NCBI GenBank assembly: GCA_016875095.1
Contig: VGSG01000010.1
Location: 1 to 64,000, forward strand
Source: Deltaproteobacteria bacterium
Lineage (GTDB): Bacteria; Desulfobacterota; Desulfomonilia; Desulfomonilales; Desulfomonilaceae
Reading direction: 5' to 3'
Length of the DNA: 64,000 bases
Made by a program: the position numbers and the translations under genes. Positions 63,733 to 64,000 of the stretch are shown in pieces. Under the pieces are notes generated by a model. That model did no database searches and had not been told where the DNA came from. It saw only the letters and a program-made list of their open reading frames with translations. The stretch's first letter is position 1. The number at the start of each line of letters is the position of its first letter.

Positions 63733-64000
63733 CTAGCCCACAACCAGATTCAAGATCCTTCCCGGCACGTACACGGCCTTGCGCAAAGTCTTTCCTTCGA
63801 CGTATTTCCGGACATTCGGCTCGGCCAAGGCGGTCTCTCTCACCAGGTCCTCCGCGGCGTCCACCGGCGCCCTGATCTCGCCCCTTTTCTTGCCGTTGAC
63901 CTGAACCACGATGAGGATCTCGTCCTCTGTAAGAAAGGCCGGATCAAAGACGGGCCAGGGGATCCGAACCATGCCCGGGTCTCCGCCGAGGGCTTCCCAG
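63733..64000 (-). CDS. leuS: Leucyl-tRNA synthetase, C-terminal end (gene continues beyond the window)
   Basis: The last ~89 residues of LeuRS. The upstream part reads WEALGGDPGMVRIPWPVFD, followed by EILIVVQVNGKKRGEI and the closing YVPGRILNLVVG, the C-terminal domain that contacts the tRNA elbow. The reading frame stays open to the right edge, so the start of the gene lies outside. It charges tRNA-Leu. Confidence 0.95.
   Translation of the reverse strand, partial: WEALGGDPGMVRIPWPVFDPAFLTEDEILIVVQVNGKKRGEIRAPVDAAEDLVRETALAEPNVRKYVEGKTLRKAVYVPGRILNLVVG

Noticed and set aside
1-64000. CRISPR arrays, rRNA, tRNA, prophage or insertion sequences
   Set aside because: I looked for regular direct repeats, cloverleaf-type sequences and transposase or integrase proteins and found none I could support by eye; tRNAscan and an IS search would be needed to be certain.

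Overview
The window looks like part of the chromosome of a Gram-negative anaerobe, most likely a member of the Desulfobacterota (former Deltaproteobacteria), perhaps near Desulfomonile or the Syntrophobacteria. The GC content is moderately high. Outer-membrane genes (lptF- and lptE-like, lgt, an RND pump) show a diderm envelope. The sulfide-based homocysteine gene set, the thiolase/DUF35/acyl-CoA ligase trio, the PATAN (DUF4388) proteins and a probable selenoprotein all fit that group. The taxonomic placement is inference. I saw no rRNA, tRNA, CRISPR array, phage or transposase gene.

Layout. 0-6.4 kb: the end of an RND pump, a large Lon-like protease and a SnoaL-like protein. 6.5-11.5 kb: a glycerol-phosphate locus with an alkyl-DHAP-synthase-like flavoprotein and an FGGY kinase, divergent from a GlpD-type dehydrogenase. 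11.5-15.7 kb: a DUF3795 protein, then thiolase, DUF35 protein and acyl-CoA synthetase, which likely activate and cleave acyl-CoAs. 16.5-19.2 kb (minus strand): DUF39, UPF0280 and NIL-ferredoxin, the set linked to direct sulfide incorporation into homocysteine. 19.3-28.1 kb: a PDZ-less HtrA protease, a YhaO/YhaN DNA-repair pair, a lipocalin-like secreted protein and a GT-C glycosyltransferase.

28.1-40.1 kb (minus strand): a chemosensory operon in the order DUF4388 - CheB-like - CheW - MCP - CheY - HAMP protein - CheA - ParA - CheB-like. No cheR is present. The two CheB proteins have lost different members of the catalytic triad. 40.4-47.1 kb: an LptF-like permease, small proteins and a DUF4129/DUF4350/MoxR/DUF58 cluster. 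47.1-53.2 kb: a CBS-ACT protein, an O-methyltransferase, a tiny membrane ORF with an in-frame TGA (candidate selenoprotein), a Crp/Fnr regulator, a sulfotransferase and an SLC13 anion carrier. 53.4-62.0 kb: a TrmJ-like methyltransferase, Lgt, a 1691-residue exported TPR-CHAT protein, a small exported protein and a sirtuin. 62.1-64 kb (minus strand): rpsI, rplM, lptE and the 3' end of leuS.

Several intergenic gaps hold palindromic repeats, including a REP-type pair with GTAG heads. They share sequence modules across loci, which suggests dispersed repeat families in this genome.
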